DNA of 64,000 nucleotides from [Clostridium] fimetarium (GCF_900111235.1 NZ_FOJI01000019.1:1-64000), one strand, 5' to 3'. Positions 26,008 through 36,092 are shown, numbered from the stretch's first letter. The notes: generated by a model from the sequence alone, not told the origin. Translations and numbers: made by a program.

Positions 26008-27732
26008 TTGAGTTTAATTACCATTACAATAAATGATAAAAAACTGCAGGTTGAAGAAGGCACTACGATTCTCGAAGCTGCAAAATTATTGAATATTTTT
26101 ATTCCAACATTATGTCATATGAATCTTCACAATGGAGTAGAGCATAATCCCGGTTCTTGTCGAGTATGTGTAGTTGAAGTAGAAGGCAGAAGAAATCTTG
26201 CTCCTGCATGTAATACTATAATTACTGAAGGAATGGTTGTAAAAACCAGTTCTATCAAGGCTATCACATCCAGAAGAACCGTTGTAGAACTCCTATTATC
26301 CGATCACCCTCAGGATTGTCTGTTATGTGAAAAGAATACCTTTTGTGAACTACAAAAACTCGCGGCTGATATGGGTATTAGAGAAATGAAGTACAAAGGT
26401 GCTATGTCTACCTTCCCAAAAGATTTCTCCAGCTCTTCAATTGAGAGGAATTTGGATAAATGTATCCTATGTAGAAGATGTGTTACAGTCTGTAGCAAAA
26501 TACAGACCGTATCTGTATTATCACCAATCAACAGAGGTTTTAATACGATCATTTCCCCAGCCTTTGGCATGCCAATGGTTGATACCAACTGTACCTTCTG
26601 TGGTCAGTGTGTATCTGTTTGTCCAACTGGAGCTTTAACAGAAGTTAATAATACGGAAAAAGTTTGGAGTGCCATTAACAATGATGAAAAATTTGTCATT
26701 GTCCAAACAGCTCCTGCTGTACGCGCCGCTTTAGGTGAAGCCTTTGAAGATCATAGTGGAAAAGCAGTCACAGGGAAAATGGTCGCTGCACTTCGCTCCC
26801 TCGGCTTTGACAAAGTATTTGATACGGACTTTGCCGCAGATTTAACCATTATGGAAGAAGCTGCTGAATTAATGGATCGTATTAAAAATGGCGGAAGGCT
26901 CCCAATGCTAACTAGCTGTTGTCCAGGATGGATTAATTTCTTCGAACATGAATTTACAGATTTACTTGATGTTCCTTCTAGCTGTAAATCTCCACAGCAA
27001 ATGTTTGGAGCAATTGCAAAGAGCTACTATGCAAAAAAAATGAATATTGATCCAAAAAATATGATTGTAGTATCTGTTATGCCTTGTCTAGCAAAGAAAT
27101 ATGAAGCTGCCAGAGAAGAAATGGACAATGAAGTAGATATTGTTATCAGTACAAGAGAACTTGCCAAGATGATCAAAGAAGCGGGTATTGCCTTTCATTC
27201 TCTTGCGGATGAAGAATTTGACGATTTCCTCGGAGAATCAACTGGTGCAGCTGTACTATTCGGAGTTACCGGTGGTGTTATGGAAGCCGCACTTCGTACT
27301 GCATATGAATGGATTACAGAGGAACCTCTCGACAATGTAGAATTTTCTATGATTCGTGGTATGGACGGAATCCGTGAAGCAACCATTCAGATCAAGGATA
27401 TGGAAGTGAAAGCCGCAATTGCAAGTGGACTGGGCAATGCCAGAAAGCTCTTAAATAAAATAAGATCCGGTGAAGCAAATTATCATATTATTGAAATCAT
27501 GGCCTGTCCTGGTGGATGTATCGACGGAGGTGGTCAGCCTTATATGCATGGAGATTATGACATTCTTAAAACAAGAGCCAATGCGCTTTATGAGGAAGAC
27601 CGTAGCAAAACACTTCGAAAATCCCATGAAAATCCAGCTATTATCGAACTTTATGATAAATTCTTGGATCACCCTAACAGTGATATTGCACACAAGTTGT
27701 TGCACACGCACTATTCTTGTAAGCAATGCTAA
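26008..27732 (+). CDS. hydA: [FeFe] hydrogenase catalytic subunit HydA
   Basis: A 574-residue catalytic subunit. In order: plant-type [2Fe-2S] domain (Cys36, 51, 54, 68), His-ligated [4Fe-4S] (His100, Cys104, 107, 113), two-cluster ferredoxin (Cys152-162 and Cys195-205), then the H-cluster domain with L1 TSCCPGW (302-308), L2 MPCLAKK (358-364) and L3 MACPGGCIDGGG (498-509). I place the start at TTG 26008, 6 bases after AGGTG; a GTG at 25999 is part of that ribosome site. With HydC and HydB it forms a trimeric NADH-linked hydrogenase. The short C-terminal tail ends CKQC, reminiscent of small metal-binding tails. No maturase (HydE, F or G) is in the window. Confidence 0.96.
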   Translation: MSLITITINDKKLQVEEGTTILEAAKLLNIFIPTLCHMNLHNGVEHNPGSCRVCVVEVEGRRNLAPACNTIITEGMVVKTSSIKAITSRRTVVELLLSDHPQDCLLCEKNTFCELQKLAADMGIREMKYKGAMSTFPKDFSSSSIERNLDKCILCRRCVTVCSKIQTVSVLSPINRGFNTIISPAFGMPMVDTNCTFCGQCVSVCPTGALTEVNNTEKVWSAINNDEKFVIVQTAPAVRAALGEAFEDHSGKAVTGKMVAALRSLGFDKVFDTDFAADLTIMEEAAELMDRIKNGGRLPMLTSCCPGWINFFEHEFTDLLDVPSSCKSPQQMFGAIAKSYYAKKMNIDPKNMIVVSVMPCLAKKYEAAREEMDNEVDIVISTRELAKMIKEAGIAFHSLADEEFDDFLGESTGAAVLFGVTGGVMEAALRTAYEWITEEPLDNVEFSMIRGMDGIREATIQIKDMEVKAAIASGLGNARKLLNKIRSGEANYHIIEIMACPGGCIDGGGQPYMHGDYDILKTRANALYEEDRSKTLRKSHENPAIIELYDKFLDHPNSDIAHKLLHTHYSCKQC

Positions 27733-27778
27733 ACATGTGGTATCTGATATATTAAATATAGGTGCTATAAAAAATTTC

Positions 27779-27814
27779 AAGGCCGGTAGTTGAATTATCA
27801 ACTGCCGGCCTTTT
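27779..27814 (+). terminator. Intrinsic terminator of the hydCBA operon
   Basis: A 15-bp stem (aaggccggtagttga with tcaactgccggcctt, one G-T pair) and a TTTT tail. The A-rich 5' flank lets it act on the convergent dehydratase gene too. Confidence 0.9.
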
Positions 27815-27846
27815 ATAATGTATAATTTAAAATTTATCACTTTTAC

Positions 27847-29568
27847 CTAGTCCATGTATCCGCCCTTCATAGGTGATACAGCATGTCTGGAAAATAATTT
27901 CAATACCCCAGATTTGTATTTTTCCGGCTTTTCGTGCCAGTTTTTTTTACGTTCTTCTAATATCTGGTTCATCTCTTTTTTCGATACTCTATTTCCTTTG
28001 ACACCAACCAATTGAAGGATTCTTTTTTCTATGTCAATTTCTATCAAATCATCTTCCTCAACTAGTGCAATTGGACCTCCATTTGCCGCTTCAGGAGAAA
28101 CATGTCCAATCGCTGGGCCTTTTGATGCCCCTGAAAATCTGCCATCTGTAATCAGCGCAATTGACTTGCTCAATTCTTCATCTGAGGCTATTGCTTCTGT
28201 CGTGTAGAACATTTCAGGCATTCCGCTACCTTTTGGTCCTTCATAGCGAATTATTACTGCGTCGCCCGGCTTAATGGCCTTACTTAGTACTGCTGCAAGC
28301 GCTTCTTCTTCTGAGTCAAATGGCCTTGCTCTAAGTATTGCCTGAAACATCTCTTTCGGAACTGCTGTATGTTTAACCACGGAACCTTCCGGCGCTAGAT
28401 TTCCTTTTAGAATTGCAATGGAACCATTTGTGCCAAATGCATTATCAAAATTACGAATAATATCCGTTCTTTTTCTGCCAACTTGATCAAGATATTTGTC
28501 ACAGTTATCATAATAATCGCTATTTCTTAAATCTTCGAGATTTTCACCCAAGGTCTTACCTGTCACAGTCATAACGTCCAGATGAAGCATATCTTTTATT
28601 TCTTCCATAATTCTTGGCACGCCGCCTGCATAATAGAAATACTGTGCAGGCCATTCACCTGATGGGCGAATATTTAATAGGTAATGAGCGCCTCTGTGCA
28701 TCCTATCAAATGTATCCGCATCTATTTCAAGTCCAAATTCATGCGCAATCGCTGGAATATGAAGTAGAGAATTCGTTGAGCCAGAAATTGCTGCATGGAC
28801 CAGAATTGCATTTTCAAATGATTTCATGGTAACGATATCACTTGGCTTTAGCCCCATTGTAGCCAATTTAACAGCCTGTGCGCCAGCCCGAAATGCAACA
28901 TCTTCTAAATCCTTGCAGGTTGCGGGCATTAAAGCGCTTCCTGGCAACATCAATCCCAATGCCTCTGCCATGATTTGCATTGTGGATGCGGTACCCATAA
29001 ATGAACAGGAACCACAAGATGGACATGCGTTGTGCTTATAGTAAGTCAACTGTTCTTCGGTGATTTCACCTCTTTTACACATTGCACTGTATTTTCCAAT
29101 CTGCTCTAATGTTAGCAAATCAGGGCCGGCATCCATAACACCTCCGGTTACAATAATGGAAGGAATGTTAATTCTTCCAATTGCCATCAACTGCGCAGGA
29201 ACACCTTTATCACAGCTTGCAATGAATACACCCGCGTCAAATGTTGTCGCCTTTGCATGTATTTCAATAAGATTGGCAATTGTATCTCTAGACACCAATG
29301 AATAATTGATGCCATCATGTCCTTGAGCCATACCATCACATATATCCGTTGCAAAATATCTGGCCGCTTTCCCACCATTTTCATTGATTGCCGCTACGGC
29401 CTCGTTAACAAATTCCATCAGATGTGCACTTCCTGGATGGCTATCACCAAATGTACTCTCCACGATGATCTGCGGTTTTCCCAAATCACTTTCTTTCCAA
29501 CCCATTCCCATACGAAGTGGATCCATTTCTGGTGCGATTGCGCGTATCTTCTGACTATTTAATTCCAT
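27847..29568 (-). CDS. IlvD/Edd family dehydratase
   Basis: A 573-residue Fe-S dehydratase of the dihydroxy-acid or sugar-acid type. The cluster cysteines are in DICDGMAQGH, ASCDKGVP and ACPSCGSC; conserved blocks GPKGSGMPEM and DGRFSGASKGPAIGH are present. In biosynthetic IlvD the product leads to branched-chain amino acids, but no other ilv gene is nearby. The neighbours are a GH31 glycosidase and a sugar ABC importer, so a sugar-acid dehydratase (xylonate or gluconate type) is at least as likely. Sequence reading alone does not decide. Confidence 0.85.
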   Translation of the reverse strand: MELNSQKIRAIAPEMDPLRMGMGWKESDLGKPQIIVESTFGDSHPGSAHLMEFVNEAVAAINENGGKAARYFATDICDGMAQGHDGINYSLVSRDTIANLIEIHAKATTFDAGVFIASCDKGVPAQLMAIGRINIPSIIVTGGVMDAGPDLLTLEQIGKYSAMCKRGEITEEQLTYYKHNACPSCGSCSFMGTASTMQIMAEALGLMLPGSALMPATCKDLEDVAFRAGAQAVKLATMGLKPSDIVTMKSFENAILVHAAISGSTNSLLHIPAIAHEFGLEIDADTFDRMHRGAHYLLNIRPSGEWPAQYFYYAGGVPRIMEEIKDMLHLDVMTVTGKTLGENLEDLRNSDYYDNCDKYLDQVGRKRTDIIRNFDNAFGTNGSIAILKGNLAPEGSVVKHTAVPKEMFQAILRARPFDSEEEALAAVLSKAIKPGDAVIIRYEGPKGSGMPEMFYTTEAIASDEELSKSIALITDGRFSGASKGPAIGHVSPEAANGGPIALVEEDDLIEIDIEKRILQLVGVKGNRVSKKEMNQILEERKKNWHEKPEKYKSGVLKLFSRHAVSPMKGGYMD

Positions 29569-29584
29569 GTTTCTACCTCGTCTC

Positions 29585-29698
29585 TATTCTGCCTATCTTT
29601 TCTACCTATTTTTTTCTACCTATCTTTTTCTACCTATCTTTTCTAACTTTCTTTTCTAACTATTTTTTCTACCTATCTTTTCTAACTTAAAATGTTCA
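29585..29698. repeat. Pyrimidine-rich 12-14 bp tandem repeats upstream of the dehydratase
   Basis: About eight imperfect copies of ttttctacctatc run from 29585 to 29698, directly before the dehydratase start (minus strand reading gataggtagaaaa). Further on, 29721-29794 holds two imperfect ~37-base copies beginning gttat(a/t)tctaatt. No gene is seen in 29569-30245. Slippage-prone; could affect promoter spacing or serve as a purine-rich leader. Confidence 0.75.
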
Positions 29699-30017
29699 CC
29701 TTGATATATTCATGTTTACAGTTATATCTAATTCACAATTATATATTCAATATTTATAGTTATTTCTAATTACAATTATACATCCATATTTAAAGTTATT
29801 TACTACTTTAACATATTTACTATATTTTATCATTATTTACAATGTTTCACCATGTTTCATCTTAATTTATTCGTATCTTCTGTAATTCATTTGTTTAATT
29901 CCATTCATAACCACTGTGTTTCACCACGTTTCTTTCTTTTCCGCCGTGATTCCCCGTGTTTCATTTTTTCAATATTAGCATTCATAACCGCCAAAAGTCG
30001 TTCCAAAAAAGTAACCC

Positions 30018-30200
30018 GTGAATATTCATTTTTAATTATACATTTATCGCAGACCGTCTGAAAGCAGCGCTTATGTTTTTTCCAAGACTCAGATGAAAAA
30101 GCAAACGAAGTGAGCATTTTCATCATCCCTGAGGCTTGCAAAAAAACATGCTGCTTGAAGGAAAGGCAAGATAAATGCATAATTAAAAATGGATATTCAC
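30018..30200. repeat. 183-bp imperfect inverted repeat (long hairpin)
   Basis: The outer arms 30018-30048 and 30170-30200 match at 29 of 31 positions as reverse complements. Complementarity continues inward with gaps (agcagc...atgttttttt against its mate) to an apical stem gatgaaaa/ttttcatc near 30092-30124. A minus-strand ORF of 100 codons (30207-29905) runs through it, ending in a Lys/Arg-rich stretch; it has no good ribosome site and I do not accept it as a gene. It is either a MITE-like interspersed element or a structured RNA. Confidence 0.7.
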
Positions 30201-30245
30201 TCATCACCTTCCGAATCCCCTTTTTTCACTTATTGAAAACACATT

Positions 30246-32537
30246 TCACCCATGAATCTCAAAGATCACCTTCCTACCTTCTCTTGTAACCACTGCATCC
30301 GGATAATTAACCGCCTGAACTGTCCATTTCTCATTTCCACCTTGAACTTCAAATACCACAAGATTTTCTTTACGTTCTAAAGTAGCTTTCATCGCTGTTT
30401 TTCCATCAGCATCCGTAACAATGCATTCTGTATATGCATCTTTTGTAATCGCAAATAATTTGAAGGTTACTCCATCTGGATAATCATAATCAGGTTTGTT
30501 ATCACAGGCTCCAACTGCTAATATAGCATTCTCCTTAACCATAAGTGGCAATGAAAAGTAGTCATGGGTTTCTGTAATCCATCTTCCGCCCTCGATGATT
30601 TGACCATTTAGGTAATTCGTCCAGGATCCTTTGGGAAGGAAGTATGATACTTCACCACTGCTTTTAAATATAGGTGCTACAAGCAATGATTCACCAAACA
30701 TATATTGTTTATCTATCGTTTCACATGCGAGTTCCTCTGGAAATTCCATGAACATTGGACGAAGTATCGGTAGTCCTTCTTCATGTGCAATGATTGCCTG
30801 TCTATAAATATAAGGCATAAATGAACATTTTAACTTTACGAATTTTCTAAGTACATCACTTGCCTCATCATCAAACAACCAAGGTACACGATAAGAACTA
30901 GAACCATGCAGTCTACTGTGTGAACTCAAAAGTCCAAATGCACACCAACGCTTGTATACATCCGCAGATGCAGTTAATTCAAAGCCACCTATGTCATGAC
31001 TCCAGAACCCATATCCACTGAGTGCCAGCGATAATCCACCTCTTAAGTCTTCGGCCATCGAAGAATAGGTTGCAGTACAATCGCCGCCCCAATGAACCGG
31101 GAATTTCTGGCCGCCGGCTGCTGTCGATCTTGCAAATACCAAAGCTTTATCTTTTCCAAGCTTTTTCTCGACTATTTCAAATACCGTTTTATTATAGAGA
31201 TAAGTATAATAATTATGCATTTTTATAGTATCGGAACCATCATAATACTGAACGCCTGTTACTGGTATTCTTTCACCAAAGTCAGTCTTAAAACAGTCAA
31301 CACCCATATCTATCAATGCCGCTAACTTACTTTGATACCATTCACATGCTGCAGGATTCGTAAAATCAACCAAAGCCATTCCAGCCTGCCACCTATCACA
31401 CTGCCATACTGAGCCATCTATGTTTTTTACAAAATATCCGTTTTCTAAACCCTCATCAAACATGCATGATTTCTGGCCAATATAGCTATTGATCCATACA
31501 CAGATATGAAGGCCTCTTGCCTTATATCTTTTTAGCATTCCCTCTGGATCTGGGAACGTATCTGGATCCCATTTGAAATTACACCATTCATAACCCTTCA
31601 TCCAGAAGCAGTCAAAATGGAAGGTATGAAGTGGAATATCCCTATCTGCCATTCCTTGAATCAATCCAGTTACTGTCTCTTCGTCATAGCTTGTAGTAAA
31701 TGATGTCGTTAACCAGAGCCCAAATGACCAAGAAGGTGGAAGTGCCGGTTTACCTGTCATATCCGTATAGAGTTTAACAGTATCCTTAGGCGATCCTCCA
31801 TTTAAGAAATAATAATCAAGCTGTTCCGTTTTTACACTAAATTGTACTCTCTCTACTTTTTCGCTTCCCACTTCAAAATGTACATCTCCAGGATGATCCA
31901 CAAATATTCCATAGCCTTTATTCGTAATGTAAAACGGAATATTTTTGTAGGTTTGTTCTGATGCTGTACCACCATCCTCGTTCCATATCTCCACAGTTTG
32001 TCCATTTTTGACAAATGGTGTATATCTTTCTCCCAAACCATATATATACTCTCCAACATCAAGTGCAAGCTGTTCAACCATATAATTTGAACCAGTCTCC
32101 TTCTCTTTCATGTATGCCAGATTGCGGTAGCTCGATTCTGTCAGCACTTCGCCTGTTATATCATCAACAAATTCCATTTTCCAAGCATTTTGGGCTTTAT
32201 AAATGATCACGCTTGAATGTCCTGATGTATATTTTATGGTATCAGAATTTTCCGTGATAGATACAAAATCGCCCTCCTGTTTTGCCACTTCAAAAAATGG
32301 TCCTTTGTTATATGCTCCTTTAAAATGAACAGCGGATACCTTAATCACATTTTCCATTGGGCTTGTTATGGTAATTGTCAACAATGGTGTATTAAGCGTA
32401 TTGCCTCTATTTTCAATATGTTTTGTTGTAGCGTAAACTGTCAATTTATCTTTCGTATAATCTGCATCCTCAAATTCTACTGCAAATGCAGGCTCAAAAC
32501 TCTCTCGAACTCTCCAAAAACCGTTTGTAAACTTCAT
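30246..32537 (-). CDS. yicI: GH31 alpha-xylosidase (YicI-like)
   Basis: A 763-residue cytoplasmic glycoside hydrolase of family 31 without a signal peptide. The nucleophile is Asp419 in FKTDFGERIP and the acid/base is Asp486 in HWGGDCTATY. The stretch HFDCFWMKGYEWCNFKWD is the YicI-type loop that favours alpha-xylosides such as isoprimeverose. N-terminal beta-sandwich (about 1-260), catalytic barrel (about 265-610), C-terminal beta domains. It is the last gene behind a sugar ABC importer, so the importer probably brings in an alpha-xyloside or short xyloglucan-derived sugar. Alpha-glucosidase activity cannot be excluded. Confidence 0.9.
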   Translation of the reverse strand: MKFTNGFWRVRESFEPAFAVEFEDADYTKDKLTVYATTKHIENRGNTLNTPLLTITITSPMENVIKVSAVHFKGAYNKGPFFEVAKQEGDFVSITENSDTIKYTSGHSSVIIYKAQNAWKMEFVDDITGEVLTESSYRNLAYMKEKETGSNYMVEQLALDVGEYIYGLGERYTPFVKNGQTVEIWNEDGGTASEQTYKNIPFYITNKGYGIFVDHPGDVHFEVGSEKVERVQFSVKTEQLDYYFLNGGSPKDTVKLYTDMTGKPALPPSWSFGLWLTTSFTTSYDEETVTGLIQGMADRDIPLHTFHFDCFWMKGYEWCNFKWDPDTFPDPEGMLKRYKARGLHICVWINSYIGQKSCMFDEGLENGYFVKNIDGSVWQCDRWQAGMALVDFTNPAACEWYQSKLAALIDMGVDCFKTDFGERIPVTGVQYYDGSDTIKMHNYYTYLYNKTVFEIVEKKLGKDKALVFARSTAAGGQKFPVHWGGDCTATYSSMAEDLRGGLSLALSGYGFWSHDIGGFELTASADVYKRWCAFGLLSSHSRLHGSSSYRVPWLFDDEASDVLRKFVKLKCSFMPYIYRQAIIAHEEGLPILRPMFMEFPEELACETIDKQYMFGESLLVAPIFKSSGEVSYFLPKGSWTNYLNGQIIEGGRWITETHDYFSLPLMVKENAILAVGACDNKPDYDYPDGVTFKLFAITKDAYTECIVTDADGKTAMKATLERKENLVVFEVQGGNEKWTVQAVNYPDAVVTREGRKVIFEIHG

Positions 32538-32621
32538 TTTATATCTCCTTTCTTGTACTTTTTAATACTTAAATTATCACATACAATTGCAAAGCATTCT
32601 TGCAAGTCTTTAATTTGAATT

Positions 32622-33491
32622 TTATTCTTTTACAGCTCCTGCTGTCATTCCGCCCACAATATATTTTTGTAGGAATATAAATGCCAATACAACTGGGATT
32701 ACAAGCACCAAACCATACGCCATGATACAGTTCCATCTCATGCCATATTTATCCATAAACTTGTAAATATTAGCTGTCAATGGTCTCATATATGCACTTG
32801 TATTAAATGTCATTGAATATACCAAATCATTCCATCCCTGAAGGAAGCTTATTGTTAGCACTGTGATTACGCCAGTCTTAACCGTTGGAAGCATGATAAA
32901 CAAAAACGAAGTAAATGCATTGCATCCATCAATCCGTGCCGCATCATCCAATGTCTTTGACAGGTTCATAAAATATGGTCTAAGTGTAATAATAATAAAT
33001 GGAATTGAACCAGATGCCACAGCCATTGCTGGTGCCAAAAATGAATTTAATAAATTTACTTTTGCAAAAATCAGATACAAAGGTGTAAGTAATAATGAAG
33101 AAGGCATCATCTGTGTTATTAAAAAAGTTAATAAGATCAATTTTTTCCCTGGTATATTAAATCTTCCCATAGCATAAGACGCCGGTATTCCTACTGTTAA
33201 AGATATCGTCATTGCTAACGATGCAATAATCACACTATTTCTAAGCGAAATCAAAAATGCTTTATCTTGAAATTGTTCCTTCCAAGCATCAAAACTAATC
33301 AATTTTGGGAAATATGTTAAAGTCTTACCCATTATTTCTACATCTGTTTTTAATGATGTAACTACAAGCCAATATATCGGAAATAAAAATACCATTGCAA
33401 TTAATATCGCAACTACTGATTTAATGGAAAATTTCAATACTGCGTTAGGTGAATTTTGAACTATTTTTTCTTTTACTTTTTTAGCTACCAT
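32622..33491 (-). CDS. Carbohydrate ABC transporter permease (MalG/UgpE type)
   Basis: A 289-residue inner permease with six TM helices. The EAA loop reads LDDAARIDGCNAFTSFLFIMLPTVKTG, typical of CUT1 importers. The start at 33491 has AGGAGG 9 bases upstream; a longer ATG at 33509 would lie inside the preceding gene. It follows the other permease immediately. The ATPase is not in the operon, as in many clostridia where a shared MsiK-type ATPase serves several importers. Confidence 0.93.
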   Translation of the reverse strand: MVAKKVKEKIVQNSPNAVLKFSIKSVVAILIAMVFLFPIYWLVVTSLKTDVEIMGKTLTYFPKLISFDAWKEQFQDKAFLISLRNSVIIASLAMTISLTVGIPASYAMGRFNIPGKKLILLTFLITQMMPSSLLLTPLYLIFAKVNLLNSFLAPAMAVASGSIPFIIITLRPYFMNLSKTLDDAARIDGCNAFTSFLFIMLPTVKTGVITVLTISFLQGWNDLVYSMTFNTSAYMRPLTANIYKFMDKYGMRWNCIMAYGLVLVIPVVLAFIFLQKYIVGGMTAGAVKE

Positions 33492-33492
33492 A

Positions 33493-34392
33493 TTAATTTG
33501 CCTCCTCATTCATTGTCAATCTTAAATAAAACAACCCTACTATAAACAAACATAGAAATAGTACGACTGATGCTGCCGAACCCATCGAAAACTTGTACTG
33601 ACCAAATGAAAGTTTATAGGAATAGGTTGCAAGCACTTCTGTAGCGTTATTTGGTCCTCCGCTTGTCATTATGTATACAAGATCAAATACTTTAAATGTG
33701 TAAATCAGTCCAAGCATTAATACTGATAAAATGGATGATTTGAGCAATGGAATTGTCATATAGAAAAGTTTCTGTAATCCATTTGCACCATCAATTGAAG
33801 CACTTTCATAAATATCTTCAGAAATATTTGACAACCCTGTTGTAAGCAACAACATATTAAATGGAATCCCTACCCAACAATTCGTGAAAATCACAGCCCA
33901 TATAGCAGTTTTACTGCTTACTAGCCAGCTAATTGGCTCTTTGATCAAATGAAGATTTAGCAGTAAATCATTAATGATGCCTTCGGAAACGCCAAACATA
34001 TTCCTTCCAAGTAAAGCGGTTACTGACATTGGCATCATGTAAGCAACTAGTAAAAGACCTCTGATAAAACCTGAAAACTTAAACTTCTTGCTGAAAAAAA
34101 TTGCAAATATAAAACCTATCGTAAACTGTATTACCAAACAAACTACTGTGTATAGTAATGTATTGATCAAGGATTTAATAAATACTGGATCCGCGAACAA
34201 TACTTTATAATTGTCAAATCCAATAAAAACTGCAGTGTTTCCTTTAAATGTCTTAACATCTAGATTCTTCATGCTTAATATCAAATTGTAAACTAGTGGA
34301 TAACCAATCATAACAACCATATATATTAAAGCCGGCAATATAAACCACAAACCTGTATATTTATTATTTTTAAATATGCTCTTTTTCTTCAT
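33493..34392 (-). CDS. Carbohydrate ABC transporter permease (MalF/UgpA type)
   Basis: A 299-residue permease with six TM helices. The EAA loop is IYESASIDGANGLQKLFYMTIPLLKSS, and the C-terminal TSGGPNNATEVLATYSYKLSF is a CUT1 signature. The start at 34392 is chosen because GGAGG is just upstream (spacing short, 3 bases); a longer ATG at 34470 has none. It pairs with the MalG-type permease downstream. Confidence 0.92.
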   Translation of the reverse strand: MKKKSIFKNNKYTGLWFILPALIYMVVMIGYPLVYNLILSMKNLDVKTFKGNTAVFIGFDNYKVLFADPVFIKSLINTLLYTVVCLVIQFTIGFIFAIFFSKKFKFSGFIRGLLLVAYMMPMSVTALLGRNMFGVSEGIINDLLLNLHLIKEPISWLVSSKTAIWAVIFTNCWVGIPFNMLLLTTGLSNISEDIYESASIDGANGLQKLFYMTIPLLKSSILSVLMLGLIYTFKVFDLVYIMTSGGPNNATEVLATYSYKLSFGQYKFSMGSAASVVLFLCLFIVGLFYLRLTMNEEAN

Positions 34393-34497
34393 ATTCCTCC
34401 AACATTCCTTTCTCTTTTTTAAGATGGGGATATTACCGTTAGATAATATCCCCCTTAAAATAATCATCAAATACTTTTGTATACCTGTTTATATTTT

Positions 34498-34553
34498 TTT
34501 ATTTACATCGTTTTATTTATATCGATTTATTTATATCGATTTATTTACATCAT
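34498..34553. repeat. Four 14-bp tandem repeats between binding protein and permease
   Basis: The unit tttattta(c/t)atcg(a/t) occurs four times in register (34498, 34512, 34526, 34540) in the gap between the solute-binding protein and the first permease. No stable hairpin is formed. It may be an mRNA processing or stability element, since binding-protein messages are often kept in excess. Confidence 0.75.
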
Positions 34554-34559
34554 TTTTAT

Positions 34560-35828
34560 TTATTTTAATACAGTCGCTGCCTTAGTCGCTGCATCTTTCA
34601 TTGCCTGTTCTGGTGTTTTTTCTCCTAAAAGTGATGCTTGCAATGCAGTATAGAGTCCTTCTGAAATAACTGGCCATTCTGCGTGTGGCCCACGTGTCAC
34701 TGCAAATTTCATTGATTCTGTAAATACTTTATAGTTTTTGTCTGTTGTCCAAATAGCCTGCGTTGCCATTGAGTCAGATCTTGTTGGGAATTTTCCAGCT
34801 GCAAAATTAAATTCAGCATTTCCATCTTTGCCCATCATATATTTGAAGAATTCAAAAGAAGCTTCTTTGTTTTTATCTGAACATATACCAAAGTTTTCTC
34901 CGCCAATTACAGATGCATTCATTTGATCTTTTGGCAAATAAGCGCAGCCATATTCGAAACCTAACGTACCCTCTGTTGAAAGCTTATTTAATGTTGTTAT
35001 CTGCCATGAACCGTTTTGCATAATAGCTGCTTTACCAGCAATAAAAGCATCTCTTACTTCTGTTTGTCCCCAGTTCACTACTTCTTTACTAACAATCCCT
35101 TCTTGCACTAATTTTGTTAAAAACTTCATGGATGAGATTGCTTTTGTGGAAGAAAGTGTTTTAATATCTGCTCCTGCTGAATATAACCATGGAATATATG
35201 AAAATGTTCCTTCTTCAGTTCCTTTTGCGCAGAATGCAAATCCATAAGTACCAGCTGTTGTTAATTTTTTAGAAACTGTATACAATTCATCCCAAGTTTT
35301 TGGAACATCAGCTTCTGTTAAACCGGCTTTTTTAAATAAATCAAGGTTATAGTAAATAGCTAGACAGTTTGTATTCTGTGGCAACCCATATATTTTGCCA
35401 TCAGATGTACAGCTATCAAGTGGTCCCTTATAGAAATTATCTAATTCGCCCCATTTTGTTGTAAGGTCTGTAATATCTTGGAATACACCCATTTGGATAA
35501 AAGAAGCCATATCAGGGCTGTCTACCATTCCGATGTCAGGAAGTTCTCCTGAAATTGCACCCATTGTATATTGTTTCATTAAATCTGCTCTTGCTATATA
35601 TGTTGGAATAACTTCTACCTTGTCTTGTGATGCGTTAAATCCTGTAATCATTTTTTCAAGAACTTCTTGATTCGTAGCGCTGAAGTAATGCCATAATTGA
35701 ACTTTTGTTTTTTCACCTGTAGTTGCATTTTCTTTTGTTGATGCTACACTACCGCATCCTCCAAGTAATGAAAGTGATAGTACAGAAATCAAAACCAATG
35801 CTACAATTTTTTTAAATTTCTTATTCAT
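34560..35828 (-). CDS. Sugar-binding lipoprotein of an ABC importer (family 1)
   Basis: A 422-residue extracellular solute-binding protein anchored by a lipid. The signal peptide ends LSLLGGCGS with the lipidated Cys25. The mature part has the family-1 pattern (VQLWHYFSATNQEVLEKMITGFN; later GKAAIMQNGSW). It heads an operon binding protein-permease-permease-GH31. The sugar is inferred to be an alpha-xyloside-containing oligosaccharide from the glycosidase. Expression is probably governed by the YesM/YesN-type pair encoded just upstream. Confidence 0.93.
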   Translation of the reverse strand: MNKKFKKIVALVLISVLSLSLLGGCGSVASTKENATTGEKTKVQLWHYFSATNQEVLEKMITGFNASQDKVEVIPTYIARADLMKQYTMGAISGELPDIGMVDSPDMASFIQMGVFQDITDLTTKWGELDNFYKGPLDSCTSDGKIYGLPQNTNCLAIYYNLDLFKKAGLTEADVPKTWDELYTVSKKLTTAGTYGFAFCAKGTEEGTFSYIPWLYSAGADIKTLSSTKAISSMKFLTKLVQEGIVSKEVVNWGQTEVRDAFIAGKAAIMQNGSWQITTLNKLSTEGTLGFEYGCAYLPKDQMNASVIGGENFGICSDKNKEASFEFFKYMMGKDGNAEFNFAAGKFPTRSDSMATQAIWTTDKNYKVFTESMKFAVTRGPHAEWPVISEGLYTALQASLLGEKTPEQAMKDAATKAATVLK

Positions 35829-36065
35829 TTGTTTTCCTCCTTCATATTTGTCCTCATTCCGTTAAGTAACTGTTTTTTACAATAGTAATTGTATCTTTTT
35901 TTGAATTATTAAGAAAGAAACAAACTTAAGATATGGAATACTATTTTTAGGCATTATTTTAATTTTAATGTATTATTTTAGTGCAATATTTTAATATTTT
36001 AGATTATTTTAAGATATTGTTAATAACTTATTTATTTTATCTTAATCAATGACTTTTTAACCAAA

Positions 36066-36092
36066 GAAAGAGAAGCAACTAGCGCTCCTCTT
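36066..36092 (-). terminator. Candidate terminator after the response regulator
   Basis: On the minus strand aagaggagc pairs with gcttctctt (one G-T pair) around a 7-nt loop that contains the TAG stop, followed by a T-rich tail. Short stem; moderate confidence. Confidence 0.55.

Noticed and set aside
29905-30207. 100-codon minus-strand ORF
   Set aside because: It lies across the long inverted repeat, lacks a convincing ribosome site and reads as non-protein-like; better explained by the repeat.
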